DNA from: Mediterraneibacter massiliensis
Lineage (GTDB): Bacteria; Bacillota; Clostridia; Lachnospirales; Lachnospiraceae
DNA: 64,000 bases
Assembly (NCBI RefSeq): GCF_001487105.1
Contig: NZ_LN913000.1
Location: 1 to 64,000, forward strand
Direction: 5' to 3'
Below are positions 8,541-18,078 of this stretch, piece by piece. The position numbers and the translations under genes are program-made. The notes below the pieces were generated by a model, which ran no database searches, was not told the origin of the DNA, and saw only the letters and a list, made by a program, of their open reading frames with translations. How positions within the stretch are numbered: position 1 is the stretch's first letter; every line of letters begins with the position of its first letter.

Positions 8541-10328
8541 ATGTCATTTCTATTTTCCCGGAATATAAAATCCGAAACAAACAGAATACGTTTTGATAAA
8601 AAGAGAGCAGGAGCATTAGCACTTGCTTTTCTTTTCCTATTTTCGCTTACAGCAGTCGGGTGTCATGTAAATACGCCACAGGACGAGAACAGTGCATTTC
8701 GCAGATACACAAAAATGGTATTTGCTCAGGAGGCGGCTTCTAACACGGTTAACCTTCATTATACGCTAAAAAATCCTGAGAATTATGGAATTGAAAATGC
8801 GCCGGTCACATTTGGAAATTTTCTTACGGATGAAACAGCTATGCACGTATCGATAGAAAATATGAAGGAATCTTTGTCTGCATTTTCTTATGAGGATCTT
8901 TCTGTGCAAAACCAATTGACATATGATGTAATGCGTGCATATTTCGAAATACTAGAAGCGGATGCCGATTACCTGTTATATGAAGAACCATTGGGACTAG
9001 TCAGTGGAATTCATACGCAGCTCCCGGTACTATTGTCAGAGTATCAGTTTTATGAAGAAAAGGATGTGGCGCTGTATCTGGAATTAATGCAGACGACCCC
9101 GGAATATTTTGACAGTCTGATCGCCTTTGAGAAGAAAAAATCAGAAAGGGGACTATTTATGGCAGATTATGCAGCAGATACGGTCATAGAACAATGTAAT
9201 GCTTTCGTAGATATGGGAGATGGAAACTATTTGATTTCTACCTTTGTGAATAGAATACAGGAATTAGATGAGTTGACAGAGAAAGAAAAAAGTGACTATA
9301 TACAAAAAAATGCCTTAATTTTAAAAAGCTATGTATATCCGGCTTATCATAAACTGGTGTCGGAAATACAGAAGCTAAAGGGAACAGGAAAAAATGAGAA
9401 AGGGCTGTGTTATCTTCCGGAGGGAAAAGCGTATTATGCACAGATCGTAAAAGAGTATACAGGTTCTGACAGAGATATTTCCGAACTGGAGGATATGACG
9501 CGCAGGCAGATCATAGCGGATCTGGAAGCTATGGAAACGGTTCTGGGGATCACGGCAGAGGAAGTACAGGAAACACTTTCCATGACAGAGACAGATCCGG
9601 AGGTGATCTTAAGTGATCTGAAAGGAAAGATCACAACTGCTTTTCCGGCAGAGCCAAAGACAGAACTGCAGGTAAAATATGTTCCTGAAGCGATGGAGGA
9701 ACATTTAAGTCCGGCCTTTTATATGATACCGGCTATAGATGATATAAGTGAAAATGTCATTTATGTAAATCAGGCACATATGAACAATAGTCTGACATTG
9801 TTTACGACACTGGCGCATGAAGGGTATCCGGGACATTTATATCAAACGGTGTATTACGCCGGAACGGATCCGGATCCTGTAAGAAATATTTTTCATTTTG
9901 GCGGGTATATAGAAGGATGGGCGACCTATGCGGAAATGTGCAGCTATTATCTTGCCCCGCTGTCTAAGGAGCAGGCAGTGCTGCTGCAAAAAAACAGTTC
10001 TATTATTTTAGGCTTGTACGCTCTTGCGGATATGGGAATCCACTATGATGGATGGGATCGGATGGATACAGTGGCATTTTTCAAAAATTATGGGATAAAA
10101 GATACGGAAACGATAGAAGAGATTTATGAGCTGATTATCGGTTCACCCGGAAATTATTTGAAATATTATATTGGATATGTGGAATTTCTGGAGTTGAAAC
10201 AAGAGTGGGCAAAGGAAAAGGGAGAAGATTTTTCCCAAAAAGAATTTCATGAAGCGGTTCTCTCGGTCGGACCTGCGCCGTTTGCGATCGTGGAAGAATA
10301 TATGTGGAAAGATCTGAAAGGAGAGTAG
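8541..10328 (+). CDS. DUF885 family lipoprotein, probable zinc metallopeptidase
   Basis: 595 residues. The N-terminus has a basic stretch, a hydrophobic segment and the lipobox LTAVGC, so the mature protein is probably lipid-anchored on the outer face of the membrane. The C-terminal half contains TLAHEGYPGHLYQ, the HE-G-x-PGH signature of DUF885 proteins, and the downstream GWATYAEM segment; together these resemble a gluzincin-like metal site. Function is inferred to be peptide hydrolysis, but no substrate is known. It lies divergently from spmB and only 3 bases before spmA, so it is probably cotranscribed with spmA. Confidence 0.85.
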   Translation: MSFLFSRNIKSETNRIRFDKKRAGALALAFLFLFSLTAVGCHVNTPQDENSAFRRYTKMVFAQEAASNTVNLHYTLKNPENYGIENAPVTFGNFLTDETAMHVSIENMKESLSAFSYEDLSVQNQLTYDVMRAYFEILEADADYLLYEEPLGLVSGIHTQLPVLLSEYQFYEEKDVALYLELMQTTPEYFDSLIAFEKKKSERGLFMADYAADTVIEQCNAFVDMGDGNYLISTFVNRIQELDELTEKEKSDYIQKNALILKSYVYPAYHKLVSEIQKLKGTGKNEKGLCYLPEGKAYYAQIVKEYTGSDRDISELEDMTRRQIIADLEAMETVLGITAEEVQETLSMTETDPEVILSDLKGKITTAFPAEPKTELQVKYVPEAMEEHLSPAFYMIPAIDDISENVIYVNQAHMNNSLTLFTTLAHEGYPGHLYQTVYYAGTDPDPVRNIFHFGGYIEGWATYAEMCSYYLAPLSKEQAVLLQKNSSIILGLYALADMGIHYDGWDRMDTVAFFKNYGIKDTETIEEIYELIIGSPGNYLKYYIGYVEFLELKQEWAKEKGEDFSQKEFHEAVLSVGPAPFAIVEEYMWKDLKGE

Positions 10329-10331
10329 AGG

Positions 10332-10958
10332 ATGCTGAATTATCTGTGGGCAGGTATGATCCTTGTCGGAATCATCTTTGGTGCTTTTAACGGAAAAATG
10401 CCGGATATTACAAATGCCGCGCTGGATTCTTCAAAAGAAGCGGTTACGCTATGTATCACGATGATCGGAGTCATGTCTTTTTGGACCGGGATCATGGAGA
10501 TTGCCTCGGAGGCAGGAGTCATAACAATGGCTGCAAGAAAAATGCGCCCTTTGATACGATTTTTATTTCCGAATATTCCGCAGGGACATAAGGCGAATGA
10601 ACATATCACAACGAATTTTATCGCGAATTTTCTAGGACTTGGCTGGGCAGCCACGCCTGCCGGTCTAAAAGCGATGGAAGAACTGGAAAAGCTGGAGGAG
10701 GAAAGAAGGAGAAAGAAAGCGCCGGGACAAATGCGCAGTAAAGGGATCGCAAGCAACGAGATGTGTTCTTTTCTGATCTTGAATATTTCTTCTCTGCAGC
10801 TGGTTTCGGTCAATGTGATCGCATACCGCAGCCAATACGGAAGCGTCAACCCTGCGGCGATCGTAGGGGCGGGGATCATAGCGACGGCGGTAAGTACAGG
10901 AGCGGCGGTCATTTTCTGCAAGATCATGGATAGAAAAAGAAATGTTGACAGAAGATAG
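10332..10958 (+). CDS. spmA: Spore maturation protein A
   Basis: 208 residues with several membrane segments and the family motifs IFGAFNGKMPDITNAAL, ISMFWTG-like VMSFWTGIMEIA and TTNFIANFLGLGWAATPAG. It is the partner of SpmB in spore maturation. It starts 3 bases after the DUF885 gene. A charged linker (about residues 115-135, EELEKLEEERRRKK) lies in a cytoplasmic loop. The 308-residue open frame on the opposite strand is a shadow. Confidence 0.9.
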   Translation: MLNYLWAGMILVGIIFGAFNGKMPDITNAALDSSKEAVTLCITMIGVMSFWTGIMEIASEAGVITMAARKMRPLIRFLFPNIPQGHKANEHITTNFIANFLGLGWAATPAGLKAMEELEKLEEERRRKKAPGQMRSKGIASNEMCSFLILNISSLQLVSVNVIAYRSQYGSVNPAAIVGAGIIATAVSTGAAVIFCKIMDRKRNVDRR

Positions 10959-11257
10959 GAGAGGGGATATACTGGCAGATCGTAAGGCGGAATATAAAAG
11001 GCGCGCCGGATTTTGTCCTGGAGGTGATCTCTCCGGGAACAAGCAAAAGAGACTATGTATTCAAGCTCCAGAAATATGCGAATGCGGGGGTCAGAGAATA
11101 CTGGATCGTAGCCCCTTACCAGAAGCGGGTACTGGTATATTTCTTTGAGAGCGAGACGGAACCTGCGATCTATCCGATCGATGCGGACATCCCCGTACAT
11201 ATTATGGAGGGCAAGCTGACGATCAGGATGGCATATGCGGCTAAATGGCTGGAATAA
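10950..11257 (+). pseudogene. Uma2-family endonuclease fragment (C-terminal half)
   Basis: The open frame translates to GAPDFVLEVISPG, then DYVFKLQKYANAGVREYWIV and VLVYFFE, the C-terminal half of the Uma2 (DUF820) PD-(D/E)xK family. The metal-binding core motif (E-V-I-S-P) is kept, but the N-terminal half is missing and a stop codon lies just upstream near 10947, inside the end of spmA. No start with a ribosome site is evident; GTG at 11024 is internal to the domain. It is best read as a remnant. An intact paralogue is at 38332. Confidence 0.75.
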
Positions 11258-11299
11258 GAACGGCAAAATAAAAATATACAGCAGAAACAGCAGAGAAGA

Positions 11300-11341
11300 A
11301 ACAGAGGAAAGTCTAATGAGGCGGATCCTCTGTTTTCTTTT
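11300..11341 (+). terminator. Terminator before the Wadjet operon
   Basis: AACAGAGGA and TCCTCTGTT form a nine-pair stem around a 17-base loop, followed by TTCTTTTC. It closes the spmA/Uma2 fragment unit and insulates jetA. Confidence 0.75.
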
Positions 11342-11366
11342 CTTTCTTAATATATGTCAGATATGG

Positions 11367-11372
11367 TATAAT
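11367..11372 (+). promoter_or_regulatory. Minus-10 box upstream of jetA
   Basis: A perfect TATAAT lies 47 bases before the jetA start, directly after the terminator. No good minus-35 is present (TCTTAA at 17-base spacing), so promoter strength or an activator requirement is open. Confidence 0.45.
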
Positions 11373-11418
11373 GAAAAAGCAGTATACAGATAGATGATAT
11401 AAAGTCAGAGGTACATAT

Positions 11419-12780
11419 ATGCAGATGCGATTTGATATACCGGATTCATTCTGGAGCTTGTTTCGATCGGTAAATCGAGAAATTTATATAGAATCATTAT
11501 TATATATTAATGAGGAATATCAGTACAGTAATTATTTTCTTACAAAAGAGATCTGTGTACAGATATTGGGAGATATGAACGCCAAAAAGCGGATCCGGCT
11601 TATGCGGGAAGAAGATGAGACGGAGATCGATCTTTTGGAAACAACGGCTTCCAGAATTTTAAGATGGCTTTTGAAAAGCGGATGGCTGAAAAAGATCGAG
11701 GATTACAATACAATGACAACCAATATTGTCATACCGGATTATGCGGCTGTATTTATTGAGGCGTTTGAACGTCTGACTTCAGAGGAGATGGAAGAGACAG
11801 AAGTGTATATCCAAAATGTATATGCAACACTTTTTTCCTTTCAGAATAATCCCAGAGTGAATCTGAACATGCTCCGTACAGCGCTTATAAATACGAGGAA
11901 ATTAAATAAGGCGCTGCAGGATATGCTTCACAATATGGACAAGTTTTTTGAAAGATTATTAAATAAAGAGACGTATGGGGAACTATTAAAGGAACATTTA
12001 AATGGATATGTGGAGGAAATCGTAAAAAAGAAATATCATATATTAAAGACTTCAGATAATTTTTATATCTACAAGATGGATATTAAAAAATGTCTGCGGG
12101 AAATGCGTGATAATGAAGAATGGGTGGAACGTATCCGCAAGAAAGCACAAAATACCGGAGATACAAAGGAAGACGTGCTGGAACTTCTTGATCTGATCGA
12201 GCGGGGGTTTGATGATATTGAGCACCGTATCTCGAACATGGATAAAGAACACTCCAAGTATGTAAGAGCGACGGTGACGAGGCTGAATTATTTGTTAAGC
12301 GGCGAGACAGATACCAAAGGGCTTGTGGTCAAATTGTTAAATCAGTTGGCACAGACAGAGGAGAAGGAAGAAGTTCTCAGCGTGATTTCAGAGAGAATGA
12401 ATCTGTCCCATCTGGAAATCCTGTCAGAGAAATCCTTGTATAAGCGGCGGAAAAGCAGGGTTAGTTTTATTAGTCAGATGGCGGCAGAGGAGGAAACCGA
12501 AGATCTGTCCCGCGACGCCGTTTTGAAGCTCAACAGGATACAGACAAGATACAGTGTGTCAGAGATAGAAGATTTTATACAAAGACATATGCAGGACGGT
12601 ATCATGGACGCAGGACAACTGGGCGAGATGGATGAGGAAGCGTTTGAAAAACTGATCCTTGCCTATGACTATAGTACAAAAAGGCACAGTAAATATCAGA
12701 CCCTGGAGGAGGAGCCCGCCATGATAGAGAATGGAAAGTACCGTTATCCGGATCTGAAATTTATACCGCGGGGAAGATAA
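11419..12780 (+). CDS. jetA: Wadjet system subunit JetA
   Basis: 453 residues. The N-terminus (FDIPDSFWSLFRSVNREIYI) and the helical, charged body match the JetA family, the kleisin-like subunit of Wadjet complexes. Wadjet is an SMC-family (MukBEF-related) machine that recognises and cleaves closed-circular plasmids. Winged-helix-like segments are likely at residues 60-120 (SRILRWLLKSGWLKKIED). jetB begins 10 bases after the stop. An ATG two codons in (11425) is an equally possible start. Assignment rests on motif recall and on the jetA-B-C-D order. Confidence 0.87.
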   Translation: MQMRFDIPDSFWSLFRSVNREIYIESLLYINEEYQYSNYFLTKEICVQILGDMNAKKRIRLMREEDETEIDLLETTASRILRWLLKSGWLKKIEDYNTMTTNIVIPDYAAVFIEAFERLTSEEMEETEVYIQNVYATLFSFQNNPRVNLNMLRTALINTRKLNKALQDMLHNMDKFFERLLNKETYGELLKEHLNGYVEEIVKKKYHILKTSDNFYIYKMDIKKCLREMRDNEEWVERIRKKAQNTGDTKEDVLELLDLIERGFDDIEHRISNMDKEHSKYVRATVTRLNYLLSGETDTKGLVVKLLNQLAQTEEKEEVLSVISERMNLSHLEILSEKSLYKRRKSRVSFISQMAAEEETEDLSRDAVLKLNRIQTRYSVSEIEDFIQRHMQDGIMDAGQLGEMDEEAFEKLILAYDYSTKRHSKYQTLEEEPAMIENGKYRYPDLKFIPRGR

Positions 12781-12790
12781 GGAGGAGTTC

Positions 12791-13435
12791 ATGATCACAT
12801 ATTATGAAGAACTGGACGAAGAAGAACAGGATCGTTTAAAAAACGTGATACAGACATTGTACCGGCAGACTTTTCTTCTGGAAAGAAAATTTGACAAAAG
12901 AACCGGGAGGATGGCTGTGTCAGGAGAATATAGGACAGCCGGCAGGCATTTTACATTTTTAAAAGAATATTTCGCGGTTGCCGGTATTACTTTGCAGGAA
13001 AATGTGCATATGGGGCTGTTCTATATACAGGGAGAGACATTATGGGGAGAAAAACTTCCCCGGTTGGCGACCATTTATCTTCTGGTATTGAAACTTCTCT
13101 ATGATGAACAGATGGCAGCAGTCTCATCCAGCAGTTCGGTCTGTGTCACCATGGGTATGCTCAATGGGAAGGCAGGAGAATTTCACGTATTGCCGGCGCT
13201 TCCATCACCAACTGAGATGCGAAGAACGATCGCGCTGCTGAAAAAATATCAGATCATAGAACCTATGGATGTGTTGGAAGAATTGAATGAAAATACACGT
13301 TTTATGATTTACCCAAGCATCCATGCGGTACTGCTAGGAGACGACGTCAGAGAATTGCTGAGTACATTTAGTGAGGAGGAATACAGTGGAGAAGAAGCAG
13401 TCGTTCAAAGCACTTTCGAAGATATGCCTGAATAA
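12791..13435 (+). CDS. jetB: Wadjet system subunit JetB (DUF4194-like)
   Basis: 214 residues, the size expected for the KITE/MukE-like subunit. It has YRQTFLLERKF near the N-terminus and a predicted winged-helix region (RLATIYLLVLKLLYDEQ), followed by MRRTIALLKKYQII. A strong AAGGAGGAG precedes the ATG. Its 3' end overlaps jetC by 50 bases, indicating coupled translation, as is common for Wadjet operons. Confidence 0.87.
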   Translation: MITYYEELDEEEQDRLKNVIQTLYRQTFLLERKFDKRTGRMAVSGEYRTAGRHFTFLKEYFAVAGITLQENVHMGLFYIQGETLWGEKLPRLATIYLLVLKLLYDEQMAAVSSSSSVCVTMGMLNGKAGEFHVLPALPSPTEMRRTIALLKKYQIIEPMDVLEELNENTRFMIYPSIHAVLLGDDVRELLSTFSEEEYSGEEAVVQSTFEDMPE

Positions 13436-16400
13436 CTGGCATTATATAGATCGGAAAATACTTTCGTTTCACAAAGAAATTAATTTCTTTACAGGACATT
13501 CGGGCAGTGGAAAGTCTACGGTGATCGATGCCATGCAGATCGTTCTATATGCCAATACAGACGGGAGAGGTTTTTTCAATAAAGCGGCAGCGGATGATTC
13601 CGACCGTTCTTTGATCGAATATCTTAGAGGAATGGTAAATATTGGGGAGAATAATGAATCCCAGTATCTTAGAAACAAGAATTTTTCCAGTACGATCGTA
13701 TTAGAATTTACGGAGACTGGGACGGGAAAGAAACAATGTGTCGGTGTTGTATTTGATGTAGAGACGGCAACCAATGAGATTGGACGCCTTTTCTTCTGGC
13801 ATGAAGGAGGATTGCTGGAGAATCATTACCGTGCGGATAAGAGGTGCCTGACGACGTCAGAAATACGTGAATATCTGCAGCGAAATTTTACTTCTGAAGA
13901 ATTTTATTGCGGGCCCAGTAATGAAAGGTTTAGAAGACAGCTTTACAATATTTATCTGGGCGGGCTGGATATGGAGAAATTTCCGCGGCTGTTCCGTCGT
14001 GCGATCCCGTTTAAGATGAATATCAAACTGGAAGATTTTGTGAAAGAATATATCTGTATGGAACAGGATATTCATATAGAAGACCTGCAGGAAAGTGTCA
14101 TGCAGTATGGAAGAATGCGCGGTAAGATTGAAGAAACCATAGAGGAAGTCCGCTGTTTGAAGGAGATTTCCCAGGAATATGACACATATGCAAAGAGTAG
14201 AGAAGAAGCAAAAGAGTGCTCTTATGCGATCGATAAATTGGAAATGCTGCAGATGAAGACGAAGCTGCAGGAATTTACAGATAGAGAAAAAGAAATTGCG
14301 TCTGTACTGCAAGAGCAGAAAGCAGAAGCTGAAAAACTAGAAAAAGAGCGTAAGAATTTACAGGAGGAATATGAAAACATTCTTTTGCAGATCGCAAAGA
14401 GCGGATATACAGCTCTTGAAGCGGAATTGAAGAATGTCAATGAAACCTTGGAACGGCTGGAGAACAGCAAGGCAAAATGGCAGAAGACAGCAGTGCAGCT
14501 GAAGAGATGGATGGAAGTCGAAGCGGCTCCAAATCAGACATTGTGGGATATTGAGCGTTTTGTGAACCAGAAGATCACAGAAGGAGAGTTAAGACGTTTA
14601 AAGGAAAGTCTGGCAGAGATACGCGAAGAACTGGAGGAAGAAAGACGAGATACAGACAGCAGACTCAGAGCAGTCAAGAGAGAAGAGAAAGCAGCGAGAG
14701 AGGAATTAAAAGAACTCAAACAAGGGAAAAAGGCATATCCATCAGAAGTGGAAGAAGCCAGATTCGAGCTGCGTACCCGTCTTAGCCGGCAATATGGAAA
14801 AACCGTACAGGTGCAGATACTTGCAGACCTTCTGGATATACGGGATGAGAGATGGCACAATGCAGTGGAAGGGTATCTGGGAAATAATAAACTGCTTCTA
14901 GTCGTAGAACCAAAGTATGCAAAAGCGGCGCTTGAGATCTACCGCGATATGGATAAGAGAAAATTCTGTCGTGCCGCAGTTCTGGATACAGAAAAGGTGA
15001 TGGAGGGACAATTTCTTGCCAAAGAAGGTTCACTGGCGCAGGAAGTAGTGACAAAAGAAGAGTATGTGCGGGCTTATATACATTTCTTCCTGGGGAATGT
15101 GATGAAGTGTGAGAATGTAGAGCAACTAAGAAGATATAAGATCGGGATCACAGCGGACTGTGTGCTGTATCATAGTTTTCGTCTGCAGCATATCAACCCG
15201 GAAAATTATACAAGACGTGCCTATATCGGCGAGACAAGCATGCGCATGCGTGTCCGACAGCTGGAAGAGAAATGCCAGAATTTGCAGGCAGAAAGACTTC
15301 CTATGCAGGAGACGTTAGAAGAAATCAAGAGGGTACTTGATCTAGAATCTCTTACGCGTCCTTCTGAAGAATATATGGAATGGGCAAGTGATATGGAAGC
15401 AATAGCAGCGAAAGAGAAGAAAAAACGATCTCTGCGGGAACAGATGGATATACTCAGAGCGGAGTCCCTTTCTCTTTGGGAGGAGAAAAAGCAGATTCTG
15501 CTAAAAGAACAGGAAGAAAATACGAAAGCGGCAGAGAAGCTTAAGAAAGCTATATGGAACAATGAAGCGGCAGAGAAGCAGATAAAGGAAAAATACCTGG
15601 AAGCAAGTGAAAGGTTGACATGGAAAGAAAAAGATTTCTGTTATGATGAAAAGCAGGAAGAAAAATTTCTGGTATTTCTAAATAGCCACCGCTCCGGAAA
15701 TTATGAATATTTAAAAGGTGAACGTTTGCGAGAGAAAAGTATGATCGAGCAAAAGAAAGAAAAAAATTATCAAACCTTGATAGATACACGAACGCATTAC
15801 ATTCAAAAATATCCAAATCGTACAATGTCGACGACAATAGAGAGCAATGCGCCTTATGAGAAACTGCTGCAGTCTCTTACGTGTGAAGATTTGGAAATGT
15901 ACAGAGCGGCAGCCAAAGAACAGGCGTCATTTGCGGTGGAACATTTTAAAGAGGATTTCATCTATAAAATACGAAGCGCGATACGGGAAGCATACCAGCA
16001 GAAAGACGAGCTGAACCGGATCATCAGCAGACTGGATTTTGGAAAGGATAAATATCAGTTTGTGATCACGAAAAATAAAGGGCCGGATGGGAAGTATTAC
16101 AAAATGTTTATGGACGAATCACTTGATATTAAACCTTCCCAGTTAAGTGACCATTTGGAAGATCAGATGGATCTTTTTACAATGGAACATGAGGAAGAAT
16201 ATGGAGATATGATGAATGAATTGATCCAGATTTTTCTTCCTCCCGACAATGCGACGCGGGAAGAGCTGGAAGAGGCAAAGAGAAATATGGAGAAATATGC
16301 GGATTACCGTACCTATCTTTCCTTTGATATGCAGCAGATCGTGCATGGAGAGAAAGAAATGCGGATCGGCTTAAGCCGTATGATCAAGAAGAATTCCGGG

Positions 16401-16757
16401 GGTGAAGGGCAGAATCCGCTGTATATCGCTCTGCTCGCAAGCTTTGCGCAGATCTATAAGATCAATCTGCCGGCAAAACTCAAAAGACCGTCTACGATCC
16501 GGTTGGTCGTACTTGACGAAGCATTTTCTAAGATGGATGCGGAGAAGGTAGCAAGCTGTATTTCTCTGATTCGTGGGCTGGGCTTTCAGGCTATTATCAG
16601 TGCAACCAATGATAAAATACAGAACTACATAGAAAACGTGGATAAGACTTTTGTATATGCGAATCCCAATAAACGGCATATCTCTATTCAAGAATTTGAA
16701 AGACAGGAGTTCGACCAACTATCAGATGGAGAGCAGACAGATGAAGAAAGACAATGA
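13386..16757 (+). CDS. jetC: Wadjet system SMC-like ATPase JetC
   Basis: 1123 residues. It has an SMC/MukB-type head with Walker A GHSGSGKST at about residues 37-45, long coiled coils (about 230-400 and 600-760) around a hinge-like region (residues 440-600), and a C-terminal head with the signature NSGGEGQNPLYIALL and Walker B IRLVVLDEAFSKMD. JetC drives loop extrusion on plasmid DNA in Wadjet. The start is taken at GTG 13386, which has GAGGAGG six bases upstream; the in-frame GTG at 13371 lies before that site. All ATPase motifs appear intact. Confidence 0.92.
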   Translation: MEKKQSFKALSKICLNNWHYIDRKILSFHKEINFFTGHSGSGKSTVIDAMQIVLYANTDGRGFFNKAAADDSDRSLIEYLRGMVNIGENNESQYLRNKNFSSTIVLEFTETGTGKKQCVGVVFDVETATNEIGRLFFWHEGGLLENHYRADKRCLTTSEIREYLQRNFTSEEFYCGPSNERFRRQLYNIYLGGLDMEKFPRLFRRAIPFKMNIKLEDFVKEYICMEQDIHIEDLQESVMQYGRMRGKIEETIEEVRCLKEISQEYDTYAKSREEAKECSYAIDKLEMLQMKTKLQEFTDREKEIASVLQEQKAEAEKLEKERKNLQEEYENILLQIAKSGYTALEAELKNVNETLERLENSKAKWQKTAVQLKRWMEVEAAPNQTLWDIERFVNQKITEGELRRLKESLAEIREELEEERRDTDSRLRAVKREEKAAREELKELKQGKKAYPSEVEEARFELRTRLSRQYGKTVQVQILADLLDIRDERWHNAVEGYLGNNKLLLVVEPKYAKAALEIYRDMDKRKFCRAAVLDTEKVMEGQFLAKEGSLAQEVVTKEEYVRAYIHFFLGNVMKCENVEQLRRYKIGITADCVLYHSFRLQHINPENYTRRAYIGETSMRMRVRQLEEKCQNLQAERLPMQETLEEIKRVLDLESLTRPSEEYMEWASDMEAIAAKEKKKRSLREQMDILRAESLSLWEEKKQILLKEQEENTKAAEKLKKAIWNNEAAEKQIKEKYLEASERLTWKEKDFCYDEKQEEKFLVFLNSHRSGNYEYLKGERLREKSMIEQKKEKNYQTLIDTRTHYIQKYPNRTMSTTIESNAPYEKLLQSLTCEDLEMYRAAAKEQASFAVEHFKEDFIYKIRSAIREAYQQKDELNRIISRLDFGKDKYQFVITKNKGPDGKYYKMFMDESLDIKPSQLSDHLEDQMDLFTMEHEEEYGDMMNELIQIFLPPDNATREELEEAKRNMEKYADYRTYLSFDMQQIVHGEKEMRIGLSRMIKKNSGGEGQNPLYIALLASFAQIYKINLPAKLKRPSTIRLVVLDEAFSKMDAEKVASCISLIRGLGFQAIISATNDKIQNYIENVDKTFVYANPNKRHISIQEFERQEFDQLSDGEQTDEERQ

Positions 16758-18078
16758 GAGAACATATATAGATGAGAAAATTTTGGACTCTGCTATCTGG
16801 GAGGACAGGGAATGTTTGTATCTTCTTGAAAAAATGATCGGACAGGGGAAAATAGCACTAGTCAGTGGAAACAGGGGAGTATAGGGAGGAAAAGTCTGGA
16901 TATATAAGATGGGGCAGCTTTGCGACAGGGAGCATCTGCAGTCAGATGTATTGTCAGCGGCAGAAAAAATGGAAAGCGCAGGCATTTTTACGATCAAGTG
17001 GAGCAAAGGGTACAAAGGGTTTGAGTTTGCCGCTCTTACGTATCAGCTGGAAGATATGCCGCTGTTTTATGAAGTCTACAGAAAATATGTGGATGAGGAT
17101 TTTCAGCCACGCTGGTATTGGACACAGAAGTATCAGTTCCTTTTGCGTCAGGAACTGGATGTGTGTAAAACATCCTGGATCCGAGCTTATTATACAGAGT
17201 TGTTTACCACTTCGATGAAAAAGGGACGGCAAAAGGAAAAGACGGGGGAAAAATTAGGCAGAAAGTGGCGGGAGGAATATGCTGCTTTGCAGGAGAGATG
17301 CCCGCTTTTTCGAGGATTAGATGTGCAGAAAGAACCAGTGTTTAAACGTCTTTTCAGTAAAAAATATCTAGGTTCTTCTAAAAAGTTTGAGAATACTTAT
17401 CAATCCTATGTGATCGCACAGGCGAGAAGATTTTGTGCAGATGTAGATGAAGAGATGGATGACACAGCGGTGTTGTCCCAGATTTTTATCGAGGAATATG
17501 CGCAGGAACTTTCCATAAAAGGACCGCTGGAAGTGGAAATGAAAACGAGACAGGGAGAATTACGGCGTGTCAGTACAAAGAATTGGATATATGGGGCGAC
17601 TTTTAACAGCGAAATGTTAAAGCGTACACAGATTCTTTCAAAACAGCCTGATCTGAAACGGATCATTACGATAGAAAACAAAGCGAATTTTGTATCGGTT
17701 CCATACAGAAAGGATACGCTTTATATATTCAGTCACGGATATTTTGCACCGAAAGAAAAAGAGTTTCTTAAAAAACTATATAGTGTATTAGAAAATGAAA
17801 AAGTGACATATTTGCACAGCGGAGATTTAGACTACGGCGGCATAAAAATCTTTCAGAATATAAAAGAAAAGGTGTTTCCGCAATTGCGGCCTGTATATAT
17901 GAACACAGAAGTATTTGAAAAATACCAGGAATATGCAGAACCACTGGAGAAGCAGAAACTGGAAAAGATACGCAAACTAAAAGAGCCGCTGCTGCAGCCG
18001 CTCATTGAAAAAATAGCGGCGACGGGGCTGGGAATCGAGCAGGAGAGCTTTTTGCTGAAAGGAGAATATGATTTATGA
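16741..18078 (+). pseudogene. jetD: Wadjet nuclease subunit JetD, interrupted by in-frame amber codon
   Basis: The frame beginning at ATG 16741 (GGAG eight bases upstream, overlapping jetC by 17 bases) runs 47 codons, ending ALVSGNRGV, then meets TAG at 16882-16884. It continues in the same frame with GGKVWIYKMGQLCD to the stop at 18078. Downstream parts are clearly JetD: the topoisomerase-primase-like metal site shows as TIENKANFVSV and HSGDLDYGGIKIF in the C-terminal third. The segment on both sides of the TAG looks like one N-terminal arm domain. Reinitiation at ATG 16909 would give 389 residues, but that ATG has no well-spaced ribosome site. Possibilities are a real nonsense mutation, a sequencing error, or read-through. 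Loss of the nuclease would disarm the system. Confidence 0.82.

Noticed and set aside
10340..11266. 308-residue frame opposite spmA
   Set aside because: It is antisense to a clear membrane protein gene and to the Uma2 fragment, with low-complexity translation.
13371..13385. Earlier GTG start for jetC
   Set aside because: It lies before the GAGGAGG ribosome site, which has correct spacing to GTG 13386.
16865..17218. Frame METGEYREE... overlapping the start of jetD
   Set aside because: It is in a different frame from jetD and lacks family resemblance; the true jetD frame is recognised on both sides of the TAG.
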